Shown: positions 25,503-35,107, counted from the first letter of the stretch. The stretch: DNA of 64,000 nucleotides from Halobaculum marinum (GCF_029338555.1 NZ_CP119989.1:310001-374000), one strand, 5' to 3'. Made by a program: numbers and translations. Notes: a model not told the origin generated them from the letters alone.

Positions 25503-26828
25503 GTGCGACTCGTCCAGGTGATGGTTCCCGCGGGCAAACGCGAGACAGTACTCGCGACGCTCGACGACGAGGGTATCGACTACGTGCTCTCCGACGAGAC
25601 GAGCGGTCGCGAGTACACCGCCGTCGTCTCGTTCCCGCTGCCGACAGAAGCCGTCGAACCGGTGCTCGCCGAGTTGCGCGAGGCTGGCCTCGAACGCGAC
25701 GCCTACACCGTCGTCCTCGACGCCGAGACGGTCGTCTCCAAGCGCTTCGAGGCGCTGGAAGAGCGATACGAGAACGGCGACGAGGGCAACGGCGACCGGA
25801 TCGCCCGCGAGGAACTGCTCGCGCGGGCGACCGACATGGCGCCGCGGTTCCCCACGTTCGTCACGATGACCGTCATCAGCGCGGTCGTCGCCACCGCGGG
25901 ACTGCTGCTCGACTCCGCCGCGGTCGTCGTCGGGTCGATGGTCATCGCGCCGCTCATCGGCCCGGCGATGGCCGCCAGCGCCGGCACCGTCCTCGACGAC
26001 GACGACCTGTTCGAGCGGGGGGTGAAACTCCAACTGCTCGGCGGCGTGCTCGCGGTCGCCAGCGCCGCGGGGTTCGCAGCGATACTGCGGTACGGGTCGG
26101 TCGTCCCCTTCTCCGCGAGCGAGGTGTTCTCCATCGCGGAGGTGCGCGAGCGCCTCGCGCCCGACGTGCTCTCGCTCCCCATCGCCCTCGGCGCGGGCGT
26201 CGCGGGCGCACTGTCGCTGTCGTCGGGCGTCTCCTCGGCGCTCGTCGGCGTGATGATCGCGGCGGCGCTGGTGCCGCCGACGGCGGTCGTCGGCATCGGC
26301 CTCGCGTGGGGCGAACCAGTCGCGGTGTCGGGTGCGGCGCTGCTCGTGCTCGTCAACTTCGTGTCGATCAACTTCGCGGCGCTGGCGACGCTGTGGTACA
26401 AGGGGTACCGCCCCGAGCGGTTCTGGCGCCTCGACGAGACCCGCGCGACGACGATCAAACGGGTCGGCGTGCTCGGCGTCGGCATCCTGCTGGCCTCGGG
26501 CGTGCTCCTCGGTGTCACCGTCGCGACCGTCGAGAGCGCGCAGTTCGAGAGCGCCGCCCAAGCGGAGGCGGACGCGCTGCTCGACGGTGACGCATACGTG
26601 TTGGACGTGGCGGTCACCTACGGCGGGTTCCCGTTCCGTCAGCCGACCGCGGTGACGGTGACGGTCGGTCACCCGCCGGGGGAGACGCCGCCACGGATCG
26701 CCGACGAGTTGGCCCGCCGACTCGCCGACGACGCCGCCTCGCCGTTCGGGGTGGGGAAGCCGGCGACGGTCGACGTGTCGGTGCGGTACGTCCCGGTCGA
26801 GAGCACGACCGTCGACGGCGCCGCGTGA
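25503..26828 (+). CDS. DUF389/TIGR00341 membrane protein
   Basis: 441 residues, GTG start. The N-terminal cytoplasmic ~110 residues are ACT-like (MRLVQVMVPAGKRETVLATLDDEGIDYVLSDE), followed by the DUF389 core with VVGSMVIAPLIGPAMAASAGTVLDDDDLF and about six membrane helices (GAGVAGALSLSSGVSSALVGVMIAAALVPP), then an extracytoplasmic C-terminal domain. The family is widespread and of unknown function. Confidence 0.85.
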   Translation: MRLVQVMVPAGKRETVLATLDDEGIDYVLSDETSGREYTAVVSFPLPTEAVEPVLAELREAGLERDAYTVVLDAETVVSKRFEALEERYENGDEGNGDRIAREELLARATDMAPRFPTFVTMTVISAVVATAGLLLDSAAVVVGSMVIAPLIGPAMAASAGTVLDDDDLFERGVKLQLLGGVLAVASAAGFAAILRYGSVVPFSASEVFSIAEVRERLAPDVLSLPIALGAGVAGALSLSSGVSSALVGVMIAAALVPPTAVVGIGLAWGEPVAVSGAALLVLVNFVSINFAALATLWYKGYRPERFWRLDETRATTIKRVGVLGVGILLASGVLLGVTVATVESAQFESAAQAEADALLDGDAYVLDVAVTYGGFPFRQPTAVTVTVGHPPGETPPRIADELARRLADDAASPFGVGKPATVDVSVRYVPVESTTVDGAA

Positions 26829-26885
26829 GGCGAACGGGGACGCCACCACCCACGTCGACCCACCGACACCGACTCCACCGACACT

Positions 26886-26945
26886 GACACCAGCGACGCC
26901 GACACCAGCGACACCGACACCAGCGACACCGACACCAGCGACGCC
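26886..26945. repeat. 15-bp tandem repeat, four copies
   Basis: Four adjacent units of GACACCAGCGACRCC (26886-26900, 26901-26915, 26916-26930, 26931-26945; R = A or G) between the DUF389 and SIMPL genes. A slipped-strand repeat; no spacer structure, so not CRISPR. Confidence 0.85.
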
Positions 26946-27049
26946 GACTTCACCGCCGCTGACCGTCGGAGCCACCCCACCGCCGCGAAGACACAAAGCC
27001 GCGTTTGCGCCTACGGCACGGTAAAGCCCAGGGCGCGCGTCTCTCGTCC

Positions 27050-27781
27050 ATGGACAGACGAGTCCTCCCTGCGCTCCTCGTCGCGGCCATGCTCGCACTC
27101 GCGGGCTGTGCCGGTGCGGCGACGAACGCCCCAGGCCAGTTACAGACGACGAACAGTTCGACCGCCGCGGCCACCGTCACCAGCGGCGGCACGGCCACCG
27201 TGAGCGCCTCCCCGGACCTCGCCGTGATCGGCGTCGCCGTCGAGGCACGCGCCGACACCGCCGCCGAGGCGCGCTCGCAGGTCGCCACCCAGGTCGAGGA
27301 ACTCCAGTCGGCGCTGACCGACGCCGGCTACGAGGCGGAGACGACCGCGTTCCGGCTCAGCCCCGAGTACGACTACGCCGGCGAGACGCGCGAACTCGTT
27401 GGGTACCGCGCGTACCACGCCCTCCAGTTCGAGACGACGCCCGACGACGCCGGGAGCGCCGTCGACCTCGCGGTCGACAACGGCGCCACCGCGATCCAGA
27501 CCGTGCAGTTCACCCTGAGCGACGAGCGCCGCGCCGAGTTGCGCGAGGAGGCGCTCGCCGCCGCCGTGAACGACGCCCGCGCGACCGCCGAGACGGTCGC
27601 CGGCGCCGCCGACCGCGGAGTCGGCTCGGAGCTGTCGATCCAGGTCGGCTCGGCCGGGTTCCAGCCGTACGACTCGCGGGTCGCCTACGAGACGGCCGCC
27701 GACGCCGGCGCGAGCACGTCGTTCGAGCCCGGAGAGGTGAGCGTCACGGCGTCGGTGACGGTGACGTACGAGTTGGAGTGA
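27050..27781 (+). CDS. SIMPL-domain (DUF541) lipoprotein
   Basis: 243 residues. The signal peptide DRRVLPALLVAAMLALAGC carries a lipobox (LAGC), so the protein is lipid-anchored outside the cell. The SIMPL domain follows (GTATVSASPDLAVIGVAVEARADTAAEARSQVATQVEELQSAL) with the usual repeated DARATAETVAGAADRG segment. Function of the family is unclear. ATG at 27050 was chosen to place the signal peptide at the N-terminus. Confidence 0.87.
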   Translation: MDRRVLPALLVAAMLALAGCAGAATNAPGQLQTTNSSTAAATVTSGGTATVSASPDLAVIGVAVEARADTAAEARSQVATQVEELQSALTDAGYEAETTAFRLSPEYDYAGETRELVGYRAYHALQFETTPDDAGSAVDLAVDNGATAIQTVQFTLSDERRAELREEALAAAVNDARATAETVAGAADRGVGSELSIQVGSAGFQPYDSRVAYETAADAGASTSFEPGEVSVTASVTVTYELE

Positions 27782-27846
27782 GCCGGCCCCGCAGTCGGGG
27801 GCTCACACCCGGAACCACCAAGTGATCCAGCGAGCGACACGACGCC

Positions 27847-28254
27847 GTGAGCGACGACGACTCCCGGCTGGTCACCGGGACGATGCTCGGACTGTTTCTC
27901 GCGTTCGGCGTCGACGTGATCGTGATCGTCGGCGCGCTGTGGTACGTCGGCGAGGTCGCCGGCTCGACCGCCGGTCGCGTCACCGCCGCGATCCTCGCCG
28001 CGTTCTCGCTGTGGGTCGTCGGCCGGTGGGTCCGCCTCCGGCGGGCCGACGGGACCGACGACGCGGCTGACACGGCGAGCGGTGAGGCCGACGCTGACCC
28101 GGTTGAGCGTCTCAAGCGGCGCTACGCGGACGGCGAGGTATCAGACGAGGAGTTCGAGCGTCGCATCGACCGCCTCCTCGACGCGGACAGCCGGTTCGAG
28201 GCGGGGGAGGTCGACGGGAACGAGGCGGGCGACCGACTCCGCGAGTCAGAGTAG
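27847..28254 (+). CDS. Membrane protein with SHOCT-like C-terminal motif
   Basis: 135 residues, GTG start. Two membrane helices (TMLGLFLAFGVDVIVIVGALWYV and AAILAAFSLWVVGRWVRL), then an acidic linker and DPVERLKRRYADGEVSDEEFERRIDRLLD, the SHOCT motif. Such proteins are frequent in haloarchaea and of unknown role. It converges with the NOG1-like GTPase, with 4 bp between the stop codons. Confidence 0.75.
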   Translation: MSDDDSRLVTGTMLGLFLAFGVDVIVIVGALWYVGEVAGSTAGRVTAAILAAFSLWVVGRWVRLRRADGTDDAADTASGEADADPVERLKRRYADGEVSDEEFERRIDRLLDADSRFEAGEVDGNEAGDRLRESE

Positions 28255-28258
28255 CCGC

Positions 28259-29227
28259 TCAGTCCTCGCCGCGCGTCGGCAGATCCGGCTCGAAGCCGAC
28301 GGCCTCGACCGCCATGTCGAGCACCGCGTCGACGTTCTCCTCCTCGGCGACGCTCATGTACGCGTCCGCCTCCACGTCGGTCGAGCGGTCGCTCTTGTTG
28401 CAGACGACGAGCACGGGGGCGTCGAAGCGCTCTTCGACCTCCGCGAGCAGTTCGAGTTGCGATTCCAGCGGGTAGCCGCAGTCGCCGGAGGCGTCGAGCA
28501 CGAACACGACGGCGTCCGCGAGGTGCGTGAGCGCGGAGACGGCCTGCCGCTCGATGCCGTTGCGCTCCTCCTCCGGGCGGTCGAGGATGCCCGGCGTGTC
28601 GATGATCTGGTAGCGGATGCGGTCGCGCTCGAAGTGGCCGATCTGGACGGCCTTCGTCGTGAACGGGTACGACGCGATCTCGTTGGAGGCGCGCGTCACG
28701 TGGTTGACGAACGAGGACTTCCCGACGTTGGGGTAGCCGGCGACGACGATCGCGGGCTCGTCGGGGCGGATGTCGGGGAGCGTCTTCAGCGCGTCGCGGG
28801 CCTCGCCGACCGTCAGGAGGTCATCGGAGATCTCGTCGATGATGTCCGCCATTCGGGCGAACGCCTGCTTGCGGTGCTTGCGCGCGGTCTCGACGCCCGA
28901 GCGGCGCATCTTCGCCTGGTACTCCGAGCGCAACTCGTCGATCTGACGAGACGCCCAGTTCACCTCCGACAGCGCCTGGCGCAGTTCGTCCACGTTGACG
29001 ACGGCGTCGGCGAGTTCGTAGTAGAACGGCTCGACCTCGAACTCGAAGTCGGGCCACGAGGTGGAGACGTTGGCGAGGTTGTCCGAGAGGATGTTCGCGG
29101 CGGTGATCAGCATCGTCTCCTGGGCGTCCCAGCCGTCTTTCGCGCGGCCGGCCCGGGAGGCGCGGGAGAACGCCTTGTCCAGGAGTTCCTCCGCCCGCGG
29201 TGTCGTGGGGAGGTCTTCGAACGTCAT
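28259..29227 (-). CDS. NOG1-type Obg-family GTPase
   Basis: 322 residues from ATG at 29227. An N-terminal helical domain (MTFEDLPTTPRAEELLDKAFSRASRAGR) precedes the G domain with G1 AGYPNVGKSSFVN, G2 YPFTTKAVQIGH, G3 DTPGILDRP and G4 CNKSDR. Eukaryotic NOG1 is a 60S ribosome assembly GTPase; the archaeal form likely assists 50S assembly. TATA-like TATAAG at 29259-29264. Confidence 0.9.
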   Translation of the reverse strand: MTFEDLPTTPRAEELLDKAFSRASRAGRAKDGWDAQETMLITAANILSDNLANVSTSWPDFEFEVEPFYYELADAVVNVDELRQALSEVNWASRQIDELRSEYQAKMRRSGVETARKHRKQAFARMADIIDEISDDLLTVGEARDALKTLPDIRPDEPAIVVAGYPNVGKSSFVNHVTRASNEIASYPFTTKAVQIGHFERDRIRYQIIDTPGILDRPEEERNGIERQAVSALTHLADAVVFVLDASGDCGYPLESQLELLAEVEERFDAPVLVVCNKSDRSTDVEADAYMSVAEEENVDAVLDMAVEAVGFEPDLPTRGED

Positions 29228-29572
29228 AGTCAGTTGTCGGGGATTGACGACGACGCCGTATAAGCCCGTTCGTTCGGGTTTCGCGTGTTCTCGGGTGTGT
29301 TTAGCCGTGTCGCGGCGGTGGGAGCGGGCGTACGTCGGGGCGGGTGCGGCGGGTCGATCGGCCGACGCGGGTGCCGCGACGGCGACGACACCCACGGTGA
29401 CCACGGCGACCACGGCGACGCGGAGACCACAGTGACGGCCACGGCGGCGGCGACCCCCACGTCTGACGGAGCCGTGAAACACACAGACACGCACACGGAA
29501 CCACGATCCCGGGAACAGCACCTTTATCAGGCGCACGAAGCGAAGTTCCAACGAGATTACTCTCGGAGGCCC
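29228..29572. other. Intergenic region between NOG1-like gene and eIF2-gamma
   Basis: 345 bp. It contains the TATA of the leftward GTPase gene (29259-29264), a GGCGAC/CGACCACGG low-complexity run (29385-29460), and the TATA of the rightward gene (CTTTATC at about 29522-29528). No gene or RNA structure recognised. Confidence 0.5.
29522..29569 (+). promoter_or_regulatory. eIF2-gamma promoter and Shine-Dalgarno
   Basis: TATA-like CTTTATC (29522-29528) lies about 47 bp before the ATG, so a leader of around 20 nt is expected, with GGAGG at 29565-29569, 3 bp before the start. A leadered mRNA with SD is the minority arrangement in this window. Confidence 0.45.
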
Positions 29573-30802
29573 ATGGTGACGGAGCAAACACAACCGGAGG
29601 TGAACATCGGACTCGTCGGTCACGTCGACCACGGAAAGACGACGCTAGTGCAAGCGTTGTCGGGCGACTGGACCGACCAGCACAGTGAGGAGATGAAGCG
29701 CGGGATCTCGATCCGTCTGGGCTACGCCGACGCCACGCTGCGTCGGTGCCCGGAGTGCGACGAGCCCGAGTGTTACACCGTCGAGGAGACGTGCCCGGAG
29801 CACGACGTCGAGACCGAGGTCATGCGGACCGTCTCGTTCGTCGACGCCCCGGGCCACGAGACGCTGATGGCGACGATGCTGTCTGGCGCGTCCATCATGG
29901 ACGGCGCCGTGCTCGTCGTGAGCGCCACCGAGGACGTTCCGCAGGCCCAGACCGAGGAACACCTCATGGCGCTGGACATCATCGGCATCGAGAACATCGT
30001 CATCGCCCAGAACAAGGTGGACCTCGTCGACGACGAGCGCGCCCGCGAGAACTACGAGCAGATCCAGGAGTTCGTCGAGGGCACCGTCGCCGAGGACGCG
30101 CCGGTCGTCCCCGTCAGCGCCCAGCAGGGCGTCAACGTGGACCTGGTCATCGCGGCGCTGGAGGAGCAGATCCCCACGCCCGAGCGCGACGAGACGCTCC
30201 CGCCGAAGATGTACACCGCCCGCTCGTTCGACATCAACCGTCCGGGCACGAAGGCGAAGGACCTGCTCGGCGGCGTGATCGGCGGGTCGCTCGCGCAGGG
30301 CACCCTGTCGGAGGGCGACGAGATCGAACTCCGTCCCGGTCGCGAAGTCGAGGAGGGCGGCTCCTCGGAGTACCACTCGATCGAGACCTCCGTTCGCTCG
30401 CTGCAGGCGGGCGGTCAGTCGCAGGAGAAAGTGGGCCCCGGCGGCCTGCTCGGCGTCGGCACCGGCCTGGACCCGAGCCTGACGAAGGGCGACGCACTCG
30501 CGGGGCAGGTTGCCGGCGAACCCGGCACGCTCCCGCCGACGCGCAACGCCTTCGAGATGGACGTCGAACTGCTCGACCGCGTCGTCGGCGAGGGCGAGGT
30601 CGACGAGATCTCGACCGGCGAACCGCTGATGCTCACCGTCGGCACCGCGACCACCGTGGGCGCGGTGACGAGCGCCCGCTCGGGCGAGTGCGAGGTCAAC
30701 CTCAAGCGCCCGGTGTGCGCCGACGAGGGAGCGAAGATCGCGATCAACCGCCGCATGGGCGCCCGCTGGCGTCTCATCGGCGTCGGGACCCTCACGGAGT
30801 AA
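29573..30802 (+). CDS. eif2g: Translation initiation factor aIF2 gamma subunit
   Basis: 409 residues. G1 [10 protein letters not shown] (about 15-24), switch region [11 protein letters not shown], a four-Cys zinc knuckle ([22 protein letters not shown]), G3 [14 protein letters not shown]4 AQNKVDLV and G5 VSAQQ are visible. The gamma subunit of the heterotrimer that brings Met-tRNAi to the ribosome. ATG at 29573 was preferred to upstream in-frame codons because the conserved domain starts there and GGAGG precedes it. The PIN gene follows after 4 bp. Confidence 0.96.
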   Translation: MVTEQTQPEVNIGLVGHVDHGKTTLVQALSGDWTDQHSEEMKRGISIRLGYADATLRRCPECDEPECYTVEETCPEHDVETEVMRTVSFVDAPGHETLMATMLSGASIMDGAVLVVSATEDVPQAQTEEHLMALDIIGIENIVIAQNKVDLVDDERARENYEQIQEFVEGTVAEDAPVVPVSAQQGVNVDLVIAALEEQIPTPERDETLPPKMYTARSFDINRPGTKAKDLLGGVIGGSLAQGTLSEGDEIELRPGREVEEGGSSEYHSIETSVRSLQAGGQSQEKVGPGGLLGVGTGLDPSLTKGDALAGQVAGEPGTLPPTRNAFEMDVELLDRVVGEGEVDEISTGEPLMLTVGTATTVGAVTSARSGECEVNLKRPVCADEGAKIAINRRMGARWRLIGVGTLTE

Positions 30803-30806
30803 CCGG

Positions 30807-31199
30807 GTGACGACGGTCGTGCTCGATACGAACGCGCTGATGATGCCGGTGGAGTGCGGCGTCCGCGTGTTCGACGAGCTCGACCGGCTCGTGGACGACC
30901 CCGACCTCGTCACTCCGGAGGCGGTCGTCGCCGAGCTGGAGAAGCTCGCGGCGGGCGCCGGCGAGGAAGCCACGGCCGCCTCGGTCGGCCGGGACCTCGC
31001 GGAGCGGTGTCGGGTCGTCGCGACGGCGGAGGAGTACGCAGACGACGCGGTCGTCGAACTCGCCTCGGGCGATTCCGAGGCGCCGTTCGACGGCTACGTC
31101 ACCACGAACGACCGCCCCCTGCGCGAGCGCCTCCTCGCTCGGGGCGTACGCGTAATCGGTTTAAGGGGCGCGAACACACTCGCGGTAACAGAACCATAG
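30807..31199 (+). CDS. PIN-domain nuclease (FCF1/UTP24-like)
   Basis: 130 residues, GTG start. VVLDTNALMMPVECGVRVFDEL at the N-terminus carries the first PIN aspartate; TPEAVVAELEKL the Glu; DGYVTTNDRPLRERLLARGVRVIGLRG the last Asp. The position between aIF2-gamma and rpo7 and the VIGLRG end match archaeal FCF1-type nucleases, thought to act in rRNA processing. One base before rpo7. Confidence 0.87.
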   Translation: MTTVVLDTNALMMPVECGVRVFDELDRLVDDPDLVTPEAVVAELEKLAAGAGEEATAASVGRDLAERCRVVATAEEYADDAVVELASGDSEAPFDGYVTTNDRPLRERLLARGVRVIGLRGANTLAVTEP

Positions 31200-31200
31200 C

Positions 31201-31779
31201 ATGTACAAACGGGTACGACTCAAGGACACGGTCGAGGTCCCGCCGGAGCATCTGGCGGACGTGAGCCGCGACCGCGTCCGCAAGCTCTTGCAGGACAAGT
31301 TGGAGGGACGCATGGACGAAGACGTCGGCAGCGTAGTCAGCGTCATCGAAGTCCACGACATCGGCGACGGCGCCGTCCTCCCGAACAGACCGGGCGTCTA
31401 CTACGAGGCGGAGTTCGACGCCGTGACCTTCGATCCGGACATGCAGGAGGTCGTCGACGGGAACGTCGTGGAGGTCGTCGAGTTCGGCGCCTTCGTCGGC
31501 ATCGGCCCCGTGGACGGCCTGCTGCACGTCTCACAGATCTCCGACGAGTACCTCGCGTACGACGGGGAGAACCAGCAGCTCGCCTCGACAGAGTCGAGCG
31601 ACACGCTCGGCGTCGAAGACCCCGTCCGCGTCCGCGTCGTCACGAAGTCCATCGACGAGCGCAACCCGCGCGACTCGAAGATCGGCCTCACGGCGAAACA
31701 GCCCGGACTGGGCAAACACGAGTGGCTGGAGGCCGACGTGCGCCGTCGCGCCGAGGGGGCGCCCGCGGAGGGTAACTGA
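31201..31779 (+). CDS. rpo7: DNA-directed RNA polymerase subunit Rpo7 (E')
   Basis: 192 residues, stalk subunit that with Rpo4 contacts emerging RNA. N-terminal MYKRVRLKDTVEVPPE tip domain and C-terminal S1 domain (GNVVEVVEFGAFVGIGPVDGLLHVSQISDEYL). Its TGA overlaps the spt4 ATG by one base. Confidence 0.96.
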   Translation: MYKRVRLKDTVEVPPEHLADVSRDRVRKLLQDKLEGRMDEDVGSVVSVIEVHDIGDGAVLPNRPGVYYEAEFDAVTFDPDMQEVVDGNVVEVVEFGAFVGIGPVDGLLHVSQISDEYLAYDGENQQLASTESSDTLGVEDPVRVRVVTKSIDERNPRDSKIGLTAKQPGLGKHEWLEADVRRRAEGAPAEGN

Positions 31780-31976
31780 TGGCGGAGGACCGCCTCGCCT
31801 GTCGCGAGTGCCACTTCGTCAACGACCCCGACGCCCAGACGTGCGAGAACTGCGGCTCGTCCTCGCTGACGGAGGACTGGGCCGGCTACGTCATCATCCC
31901 GCACCCCGAGAAGTCGGAGATCGCACCGGAGATGAACGTGAGCCAGGCCGGCAGCTACGCGCTGAAGGTCCGGTAA
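31779..31976 (+). CDS. spt4: Transcription elongation factor Spt4 (RpoE'')
   Basis: 65 residues with a four-Cys zinc ribbon (CRECHFV...CENCGSS) and the conserved DWAGYVIIPHPEKSEIA. Binds Spt5 to raise RNA polymerase processivity. Coupled to rpo7. Confidence 0.95.
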   Translation: MAEDRLACRECHFVNDPDAQTCENCGSSSLTEDWAGYVIIPHPEKSEIAPEMNVSQAGSYALKVR

Positions 31977-32007
31977 CCGCGCGAGCACGACGCCACACCG
32001 TCACCGA

Positions 32008-32544
32008 ATGTCGCTGCTCACGCTCCCCGACGACCTCCGCGGCGCGTTCAAAGACCCCATGGGTCCCGTCTACACCGACACGGAGCGACTGCTCTCCGAC
32101 GCCGGCGACCCCATCGTCGCCGTCGGCGACGTCGTCGCCTACCACCTCCGCGTCGCCGGGCGCGACCCCGACGTCGCCGTCATCGACGGGAAGACCGAAC
32201 GCGAGGCCGTGAGCGACGAGATCGCCGCCGTCCTCGCCGACGACGACCGTCGCATCGAGGTGACCAACGACCCCGCGACGCTCTCGGCGTCGATGCTGGA
32301 GGCGCTCGCCGAAGCGGTCGCCGACCCCGACCCGGTCGTCATCTACGTCACCGGGGAGGAGGACCTGGCGACCGTCCCCGCGCTCCTCGTCGCCCCCGAA
32401 GGAGCCAGCGTCGTGTACGGCCAACCCGGCGAGGGGATGGTGCTCGTCGACGTGACCGCGGCGTCGAAGCGCGAGGCGCGCGAGTTGCTCGGGAAGTTGG
32501 AGGGCGACACCGCGGCGGCGCTGGCGGCGCTGGGCGTCGAGTAG
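32008..32544 (+). CDS. GTP-dependent dephospho-CoA kinase (DUF359)
   Basis: 178 residues. DPMGPVYTDTERLL, VGDVVAYHLRVAG, DGKTERE and YGQPGEGMVLVDVT are hallmarks of the archaeal DUF359 family, which makes CoA from dephospho-CoA with GTP. The location after spt4 is the usual one in Euryarchaeota. Confidence 0.92.
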   Translation: MSLLTLPDDLRGAFKDPMGPVYTDTERLLSDAGDPIVAVGDVVAYHLRVAGRDPDVAVIDGKTEREAVSDEIAAVLADDDRRIEVTNDPATLSASMLEALAEAVADPDPVVIYVTGEEDLATVPALLVAPEGASVVYGQPGEGMVLVDVTAASKREARELLGKLEGDTAAALAALGVE

Positions 32545-32648
32545 CACGCGAGCGGAGCGGCAGAGGCTGCCGGACACTACCGTACGCCGGTGCAGAGCGC
32601 TTCGAAGTCCTTTTCCCGGTGCCGGGTCCATTGACTGACAACTGAACC

Positions 32649-32957
32649 ATGGACATCGACATCATCTCCGAGGAGGAGAACCCCATGCTCCACCGGACGG
32701 ACGTCCGGTTCGAGGTGCAGCACGACGAAGCAACGCCCGCGCGTCTGCAGGTTCGCGACTCGCTCGCGGCCAAGCTCGACAAGGGCTCCGACGAAGTCGT
32801 CATCCAGGAACTCGACACGAAGTTCGGGATGCGCAAGACCGTCGGCTACGCGAAGGTGTACGAGACGGCCGAGTACGCTGCCGACATCGAGCAGGACTAC
32901 GTCCTCGAGCGGAACGCCATCGCCGGCGACGAGGACGCCGAGGCAGAGGAAGCGTAA
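32649..32957 (+). CDS. rps24e: Small ribosomal subunit protein eS24
   Basis: 102 residues: MDIDIISEEENPMLHRTDVRFEVQHDEATP then LDTKFGMRKTVGYAKVYET, the eS24 signature, with an acidic tail. Only 6 bp separate it from kae1-bud32; the zinc-ribbon gene rps27ae that I would expect between them in haloarchaea is not present. Confidence 0.95.
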   Translation: MDIDIISEEENPMLHRTDVRFEVQHDEATPARLQVRDSLAAKLDKGSDEVVIQELDTKFGMRKTVGYAKVYETAEYAADIEQDYVLERNAIAGDEDAEAEEA

Positions 32958-32963
32958 CGCCGG

Positions 32964-34574
32964 ATGCGCGTCCTCGGCGTCGAGGGGACCGCCTGGTGCG
33001 CCAGCGCCGCGGTGTTCGACGCCGAGACCGACGCCGTGTTTATCGAGTCCGACCCGTACGAACCCGACAGCGGCGGCATTCACCCGCGCGAGGCCGCCGA
33101 GCACATGGGCGACGCGATCCCACGGGTGATCGAGACGGCGCTCGACCACGCTCGCGACGAGTACGACGACCGTGACGACGACGAGCCGCCGGTCGACGCC
33201 GTCGCCTTCTCGCGCGGGCCCGGACTCGGCCCGTGTCTCCGCATCGTCGCCACCGCAGCGCGGGCGCTGGCACAGTCGCTCGGCGTCCCGCTCGTCGGCG
33301 TCAACCACATGGTCGCCCACCTCGAGATCGGTCGCCACCGCGCGGGGTTCGACTCGCCCGTCTGTCTGAACGCCTCCGGCGCGAACGCCCACCTGTTGGG
33401 CTTCCACGACGGCCGCTACCGCGTCCTCGGCGAGACGATGGACACCGGCGTCGGCAACGCGCTCGACAAGTTCACCCGACACGTCGGCTGGAGCCACCCC
33501 GGCGGCCCGAAGATCGAGTCGCACGCCGCCGACGGCGAGTTCGTCGAGTTGCCGTACGTCGTGAAGGGGATGGACTTCTCGTTCTCCGGGATCATGTCCG
33601 CCGCGAAGGACGCGTACGACGACGGCGTCCCCGTCGAAGACGTCTGTGTCGGGCTGCAAGAGCACGTGTTCGCGATGCTCACCGAAGTCGCCGAGCGAGC
33701 GCTGTCGCTGACGGGCACGGACGAACTCGTGCTCGGCGGCGGCGTCGGCCAGAACGCGCGCCTCCGGGAGATGCTCGCGTCGATGTGCGCCGAGCGCGGC
33801 GCCGAGTTCCACGCGCCCGAACCGCGGTTCCTCCGGGACAACGCGGGAATGATCGCGGTGCTCGGCGCGAAGATGGCCGCCGCTGGCGACACCGTCGCCG
33901 TCGCCGACTCGGCCATCGACCCCGACTTCCGGCCCGACCAGGTGCCGGTGACGTGGCGCTCGGGCGAATCGGTGGCGCGCGTCCCCGACCCGGACGGTGA
34001 CGACGCCGACCTCCGCGGCGCGGAGGCGACCGTCGAGGTCCACGACGACGAGGTGGTGAAGCGACGGCTCCCGAAGGCGTACCGCCACCCCGACCTCGAT
34101 GCGACGCTCCGGCGCGAGCGGACGGTCGCGGAGGCGCGCCTGCTCGCGGCGGCGCGACGCGCGGGCGTGCCGACGCCGCTGGTGCACGACGTGGACGTCC
34201 CCGAGGCGACGCTGACGATGCAGTTCGTGGGCGAGCGCGACCTCGCTGCCGACCTGACCACCGACCACGCGCGAACCGTCGGCCAACACCTCGCGCGACT
34301 CCACGGGGAGGGCGTCGTGCACGGCGACCCGACGACCCGGAACTGCCGTGTCGGTGGGGACCGGGTGTTCCTCATCGACTTCGGCCTCGGCTACCAGTCG
34401 GACCACGTCGAGGACTACGCGATGGACCTCCACGTGTTCGAGCAGTCCGTCGAGGGAACCGCGGCGACGGCGGAGCCGCTGGTGGCGGCGGTGGAGGCGG
34501 GCTACCGCGCGGTCGGCGACGAGGCGGTGTTGGAGCGCCTCCGCGGCGTCGAGCGACGCGGTCGCTACCAGTAG
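32964..34574 (+). CDS. kae1-bud32: Kae1-Bud32 fusion: tRNA t6A synthase and KEOPS kinase
   Basis: 536 residues. Kae1 (about 1-325): metal-binding HMVAHLE, GRHRAG..., GGPKIES, GGGVGQNARLREM and the DNAGMIA motif. Bud32 (about 345-536): Lys in VVKRRLPKAYRHPDLD, VHGDPTTRNCRV catalytic loop and IDFGLGYQSDHVEDYAMDLHVFEQS. Adds threonylcarbamoyl to A37 of ANN-decoding tRNAs together with Pcc1 and Cgi121. The fusion is standard in haloarchaea. Confidence 0.96.
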   Translation: MRVLGVEGTAWCASAAVFDAETDAVFIESDPYEPDSGGIHPREAAEHMGDAIPRVIETALDHARDEYDDRDDDEPPVDAVAFSRGPGLGPCLRIVATAARALAQSLGVPLVGVNHMVAHLEIGRHRAGFDSPVCLNASGANAHLLGFHDGRYRVLGETMDTGVGNALDKFTRHVGWSHPGGPKIESHAADGEFVELPYVVKGMDFSFSGIMSAAKDAYDDGVPVEDVCVGLQEHVFAMLTEVAERALSLTGTDELVLGGGVGQNARLREMLASMCAERGAEFHAPEPRFLRDNAGMIAVLGAKMAAAGDTVAVADSAIDPDFRPDQVPVTWRSGESVARVPDPDGDDADLRGAEATVEVHDDEVVKRRLPKAYRHPDLDATLRRERTVAEARLLAAARRAGVPTPLVHDVDVPEATLTMQFVGERDLAADLTTDHARTVGQHLARLHGEGVVHGDPTTRNCRVGGDRVFLIDFGLGYQSDHVEDYAMDLHVFEQSVEGTAATAEPLVAAVEAGYRAVGDEAVLERLRGVERRGRYQ

Positions 34575-34756
34575 GGGCGGACAGGCGGCCCTGCTCGTGG
34601 CGAGCGACACGCGCCGTCGGGCCGCACACCCGCGTCCCGGCGCGCCGCGACTGTCAGCGCATCGTGGCGGCTGCGTCGCTATCGGGGAAGAACCCTCGCG
34701 AGGACCTGTCGGCGTCGGGGCAAAACGATTTATCCGAAGCCGCCGTTGGTCGGCAC

Positions 34757-35035
34757 ATGGCTGACAAACCCCAGTCTGGGGAACTCTTCGGGATCCCGTA
34801 CAACTTCGAACGGCCGAGCGTCGGTCGCCTGCTCTCCTCGTACTGGCAGCCCGGCAAGGGCATGCTGGTGAAGAAGCCGTTCGGCATCGGCTACACGCTC
34901 AACCTCGCGAGTTGGCGCTCGTGGGTCGTGCTCCTCGTCGCCGGCGCGATGCTGTACCAGGAGCGGTCGAGCCGCGGCGGCGAGGAGACCGTCGAAGAGT
35001 CCGAGCCGGTCGAAGTCGTCGTCGACGACGACTGA
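34757..35035 (+). CDS. DUF5808-type small membrane protein
   Basis: 92 residues from ATG at 34757, with TTTATC (34729-34734) at leaderless spacing. LFGIPYNFERPSVGRLLSSYWQPGKGMLVKKPFGIGYTLNL resembles DUF5808 repeats found in haloarchaea and Gram-positive membrane proteins. One membrane helix follows (SWVVLLVAGAMLYQ) and an acidic tail. Function unknown. Confidence 0.75.
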   Translation: MADKPQSGELFGIPYNFERPSVGRLLSSYWQPGKGMLVKKPFGIGYTLNLASWRSWVVLLVAGAMLYQERSSRGGEETVEESEPVEVVVDDD

Positions 35036-35107
35036 GGCGAGGACGAGGGCGCGAGCGACCCACTACTCAATTGTGACCCGGCGATCGAAGCGAGCGAGCC
35101 CCGGCTA

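Noticed and set aside
26886-26945. Possible CRISPR-like repeats
   Set aside because: Units are adjacent with no spacers and only 15 bp long; a simple tandem repeat.
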